From contig NZ_FXBL01000004.1 of the NCBI RefSeq assembly GCF_900177325.1, positions 2,852,001 to 2,916,000 of the forward strand: a stretch of 64,000 nucleotides of DNA, given 5' to 3'. Below the pieces are notes generated by a model. The model was not told the DNA's origin and did no database searches. It saw nothing but the letters and a program-made list of their open reading frames with translations. Both the position numbers and the translations under genes were made by a program. The first letter of the stretch is position 1. Each line of letters starts with the position of its first letter. Source of the DNA: Mesorhizobium australicum (GTDB taxonomy: Bacteria > Pseudomonadota > Alphaproteobacteria > Rhizobiales > Rhizobiaceae). Positions 60,965 through 64,000 of this stretch are shown here, in pieces.

Positions 60965-62296
60965 ATGATGCGTCTGTCGCGCTACTTCCTGCCGATCCTC
61001 AAAGAAAATCCGCGCGAGGCAGAGATCGTCTCGCACCGGCTGATGCTCAGGGCGGGCATGATCCGGCAACAGGGGCAGGGCTCGTTCACCATGCTGCCGC
61101 TCGGCAAGCGTGTGCTGGACAAGGTGTGCCGCATCATCCGCGAGGAACAGGACCGCGCCGGTGCGCTCGAAATCCTGATGCCGACGATCCAGTCGGCGGA
61201 GCTGTGGAAGGAAAGCGGCCGCTACAACGACTACGGCAAGGAGATGCTGCGCATCAAGGACCGACAGGAGCGCGACCTCCTCTACGGGCCGACCAACGAG
61301 GAAATGGTGACGGAGATCTTCCGCGCCTACGTCAAGTCGTACAAGGACCTGCCGCTCAATCTTTATCATATCCAGTGGAAGTTCCGCGACGAGGTGCGCC
61401 CGCGCTTCGGCGTGATGCGCGGGCGCGAGTTCCTGATGAAGGACGCCTATTCCTTCGACATTGACTATGAAGGCGCGCGCGCAGCCTACAACCGCATGTT
61501 CGTCGCCTATCTGCGCACCTTCACCCGCATGGGCCTGAAGGCGATTCCGATGCGCGCCGACACCGGTCCGATCGGCGGCGATCTTTCGCACGAGTTCATC
61601 ATCCTTGCCGAGACCGGCGAGAGCCAGGTGTTCTGCCGCAAGGAGTTCCTTGATCTCGCCGTGCCCGGCGAGACTGTCGACTTCGGCAACGACGCCGAGA
61701 TCGCCGGGATCGTGAAGGACTGGACCACGCCGTACGCCGCCACCGACGAGATGCATGACGAAGCCGCCTGGGATGCGATTCCTGAGGACGAAAGGCTTTC
61801 GGCGCGCGGTATCGAGGTCGGCCACATCTTCCATTTCGGCGAGAAGTATTCCAAGCCGATGGGCGCCAAGGTGCAGGGGCCTGACGGCAAGGAACACTTC
61901 GTCTCGATGGGCTCCTACGGCATCGGCCCGACGCGCCTGATCGCGGCGATCATCGAGGCGAGCCATGACGAGGCCGGCATCATCTGGCCGGAAAGCGTGG
62001 CACCGTTCGAGGTCGTCATCATCAACATGAAGGCCGGCGATGCCGACTGCGACGCGGCCTGCGAGCGGCTCTACGCCGCCTATCAGGCTGCCGGCGTCGA
62101 CGTGCTCTACGACGACACCGACCAGCGCGCAGGCGGCAAGTTCGCCACCGCCGACCTGATCGGCATCCCGAACCAAGTGATCGTCGGGCCGCGCGGCGCG
62201 GCCGCCGGCGAGGTCGAGCTCAAGCGCCGTGCGACGGGCGCGCGCGAGACGACGAAGCTCGACGACCTGCTCGCCTTCATCGGGACGGCCGCATGA
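60965..62296 (+). CDS. proS: Prolyl-tRNA synthetase (short alphaproteobacterial form)
   Basis: A 443-residue class II synthetase that charges tRNA-Pro. Motif 1 ([10 protein letters not shown]), motif 2 ([17 protein letters not shown]) and motif 3 ([10 protein letters not shown]) are in place, followed by the anticodon-binding domain (about 345-440). The editing insertion of about 180 residues between motifs 2 and 3 found in E. coli is missing, as usual in alphaproteobacteria. Two ATG codons, 60965 and 60968, are possible. The stop overlaps the lolC start (ATGA, 62293-62296), so the lipoprotein-sorting genes are coupled to it. Confidence 0.95.
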   Translation: MMRLSRYFLPILKENPREAEIVSHRLMLRAGMIRQQGQGSFTMLPLGKRVLDKVCRIIREEQDRAGALEILMPTIQSAELWKESGRYNDYGKEMLRIKDRQERDLLYGPTNEEMVTEIFRAYVKSYKDLPLNLYHIQWKFRDEVRPRFGVMRGREFLMKDAYSFDIDYEGARAAYNRMFVAYLRTFTRMGLKAIPMRADTGPIGGDLSHEFIILAETGESQVFCRKEFLDLAVPGETVDFGNDAEIAGIVKDWTTPYAATDEMHDEAAWDAIPEDERLSARGIEVGHIFHFGEKYSKPMGAKVQGPDGKEHFVSMGSYGIGPTRLIAAIIEASHDEAGIIWPESVAPFEVVIINMKAGDADCDAACERLYAAYQAAGVDVLYDDTDQRAGGKFATADLIGIPNQVIVGPRGAAAGEVELKRRATGARETTKLDDLLAFIGTAA

Positions 62297-63609
62297 CGGA
62301 CGCGGCGGCCGCCTCGCAGCCTGTGCGCGCCGGCAAGGCCACGCCCGCGGGCGCCGGCCCGTTCTCGCTGTTCGAGCGCATGGTCGCCTGGCGCTATCTC
62401 CGCTCGAAGCGCAAGGAGACGGTGATCTCGGTCATCGCCTCGATCTCCTTCATCGGCATCATGCTGGGCGTGGCGACGCTGATCATCGTCATGGCGGTGA
62501 TGAACGGCTTCCGCACCGAACTGCTCACCCGCATCCTCGGCATCAACGGCCACCTGATCCTCCAGCCCATCGACCGGCCGCTCGACGACTATGCCGAGGT
62601 GGCCGCCCGCATCGCCGGCGTGCCGGGCGTGAAGTTTGCGATGCCGCTGGTGGAAGGCCAGGTGTTGGCGCAAGGGCGTCAGGGCACCAACGGCACGGGT
62701 GCACTGGTGAAGGGTATCCGCGAAGCCGACCTGAAGAACATCCCGCTGGTGGCCGGCAATGTGCGCCAGGGCGAGCTGAACGGCTTTGACGCGAGCGAGG
62801 GTGTCGCGATCGGCACACGCATGGCGGAGAATCTCGGCCTCGGCCTCGGCGATTCCATCACACTGGTGTCGCCCGACGGCGATGTGACGCCGCTCGGCGT
62901 CAATCCGCGGGTGAAGGCCTATCCGGTGACCGCGATCTACGAGATCGGCATGTCGGAATACGATTCGCTGATCGTCTTCATGCCGCTGGCCGAGGCGCAG
63001 CTCTTCTTCAACTCCGAAGGCGTGGCGCAGACGATCGAGATCTTCGTCGACGATCCCGACAAGGTCGACGACCTGAGGGAGCCTGTCGAGGCGGCGGCGC
63101 AGCGCCAGCTCTACCTCACCGACTGGCGCTTCCGGAACCAGACCTTCTTCTCGGCCCTGCAGGTCGAGCGCAACGTCATGTTCATGATCCTGACGCTGAT
63201 CGTCCTGGTCGCCGCGCTGAACATCATCTCCGGTCTCGTGATGCTGGTGAAGGACAAGGGCCGCGACATCGCCATCCTGCGCACCATGGGCGCGACGCGC
63301 GGCGCCGTCATGCGCATCTTCATGATGACTGGGGCGGCGATCGGCATGACCGGCACGCTGGCCGGGGTCATCCTCGGGATCATCGTCTGCCTGAACGTCG
63401 AATCGATCCGGCAGTTCTTCTCCTGGGTCTCCGGCACGACGATCTTCAACCCGGAACTTTATTTCCTGTCGAAGCTGCCGGCCGAGATCAACATGAGCGA
63501 GACGGTGTCGGTGGTGGTGATGGCGCTGGCGCTGTCTTTCCTGGCGACGATCTTCCCCGCCTGGCGCGCCGCCCGCATCGATCCCGTCGAGGCGTTGCGC
63601 TACGAATGA
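62293..63609 (+). CDS. lolC: Lipoprotein-releasing ABC transporter permease (LolC/LolE family)
   Basis: A 438-residue permease with four helices (about 40-65, then three near 298-325, 345-375 and 400-425) and a large periplasmic MacB-type domain between helices 1 and 2. The start [16 protein letters not shown] and the loop [16 protein letters not shown] are diagnostic. With LolD it extracts mature lipoproteins from the inner membrane for transfer to LolA. Alphaproteobacteria usually have one such gene, called LolF or LolC/E by some. Its stop overlaps lolD (ATGA). Confidence 0.93.
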   Translation: MTDAAAASQPVRAGKATPAGAGPFSLFERMVAWRYLRSKRKETVISVIASISFIGIMLGVATLIIVMAVMNGFRTELLTRILGINGHLILQPIDRPLDDYAEVAARIAGVPGVKFAMPLVEGQVLAQGRQGTNGTGALVKGIREADLKNIPLVAGNVRQGELNGFDASEGVAIGTRMAENLGLGLGDSITLVSPDGDVTPLGVNPRVKAYPVTAIYEIGMSEYDSLIVFMPLAEAQLFFNSEGVAQTIEIFVDDPDKVDDLREPVEAAAQRQLYLTDWRFRNQTFFSALQVERNVMFMILTLIVLVAALNIISGLVMLVKDKGRDIAILRTMGATRGAVMRIFMMTGAAIGMTGTLAGVILGIIVCLNVESIRQFFSWVSGTTIFNPELYFLSKLPAEINMSETVSVVVMALALSFLATIFPAWRAARIDPVEALRYE

Positions 63610-64000
63610 GCACGGTTCTCGAACTCAAGGCGGTGCAGCGCCACTACGACCAGGGCGAAGAGCACCTGGCGATTCTGGCCGACGCCGATTTCTCGCTGTC
63701 GAGCGGAGAGATGGTCGCGCTGGTCGCCCCGTCCGGCGCTGGCAAGTCGACGCTCCTGCATCTGGCGGGCCTGCTCGAGCGGCCGAATGCGGGAGACGTC
63801 GTCCTCAACGGCCGCGCCTGCGGCGCCCTGGGCGATGACGAGCGCACCGCGATCCGCCGCAACGAGGTCGGCTTCGTCTACCAGTTTCATCATCTCCTGC
63901 CCGAGTTCACGGCGCTGGAGAACGTGATGATGCCGCAGATGGTGCGCGGCCTGGATCGCACGGAGGCGGCCCGCCGCGCCGCTCAGCTCCTCGACTATAT
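63606..64000 (+). CDS. lolD: Lipoprotein-releasing ABC transporter ATPase LolD, 5' part
   Basis: The frame runs to the window end, so only the first 131 residues are visible. They include Walker [10 protein letters not shown] near 42-50 (with Ala where Gly is common), the Q-loop [10 protein letters not shown] that is characteristic of LolD, and the start of the helical domain. The ATG at 63606 overlaps the lolC stop. It powers lipoprotein release by LolC. The signature and Walker B lie beyond the window. Confidence 0.92.
   Translation, partial: MSTVLELKAVQRHYDQGEEHLAILADADFSLSSGEMVALVAPSGAGKSTLLHLAGLLERPNAGDVVLNGRACGALGDDERTAIRRNEVGFVYQFHHLLPEFTALENVMMPQMVRGLDRTEAARRAAQLLDY

Noticed and set aside
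1..64000. tRNA genes, insertion sequences, integrases or prophage genes
   Set aside because: None was recognised in the gaps between genes. I did not find the tRNA cloverleaf pattern or transposase motifs, though a short tRNA could be overlooked by eye.

Overview
The window looks like a chromosomal segment of a high-GC alphaproteobacterium of the Rhizobiales (Hyphomicrobiales), most like Mesorhizobium and other Phyllobacteriaceae. The grounds are a chvE-gguA-gguB-gguC sugar-transport operon with a divergent gbpR-type LysR gene, a soxBDAG sarcosine oxidase operon, an Atu4866-domain protein, a rhizobial-type intergenic mosaic repeat, and the proS-lolC-lolD order at the right end. No rRNA, tRNA, CRISPR array, transposase or phage gene was seen. 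Genus level is inference; no search was run.

Layout, left to right. 1-4743: the end of a universal stress protein, an MgtA-type P-type ATPase and an FtsH protease, a small stress-tolerance group. 4851-10182: a polar amino-acid ABC transporter (ATPase, two permeases, binding protein), a divergent agmatinase-family ureohydrolase and a convergent Rieske oxygenase of the quaternary-amine type. 10428-12899: a secreted beta-helix protein and an MFS carrier. 12896-19275: gguC, gguB, gguA, chvE and gbpR. 19430-25732: small secreted proteins, a hybrid histidine kinase with two divergent response regulators (one degenerate), an L,D-transpeptidase and an AraC regulator. 25883-34622: an alpha/beta hydrolase, then a tightly coupled leftward operon of XRE regulator, FAD-GcvT dehydrogenase, HAD phosphatase, aminotransferase, DUF2867 protein and a second FAD-GcvT dehydrogenase. 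34753-39430: nitroreductase, AraC and MarR regulators, Atu4866 protein, a beta-propeller/MoaD-like pair and a PF03640 protein. 39597-44660: soxBDAG. 44829-47701: a large MscS-type channel and a small secreted protein.

47915-55002 is the most unusual part: a HAD-UbiA fusion resembling decaprenyl-phosphate phosphoribosyltransferase, a DprE1-like oxidase with the key motifs, a four-helix EmrE-like protein, an extended SDR, a class III PLP aminotransferase and a GT-C-like membrane protein. Together they look like a pathway that makes, flips and transfers a polyprenyl-phosphate-linked pentose, perhaps an amino-pentose. 55197-60463: a third FAD-GcvT protein, an OmpA lipoprotein and psuK-psuG for pseudouridine breakdown. 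60965-64000: proS, lolC and the start of lolD.

A recurring theme is demethylation of N-methylated amines: three FAD-GcvT fusions, the heterotetrameric sarcosine oxidase and a Rieske oxygenase of the betaine/carnitine type. This suggests that betaines and related osmolytes are used as carbon, nitrogen and one-carbon sources, which would fit a plant- or soil-associated organism.
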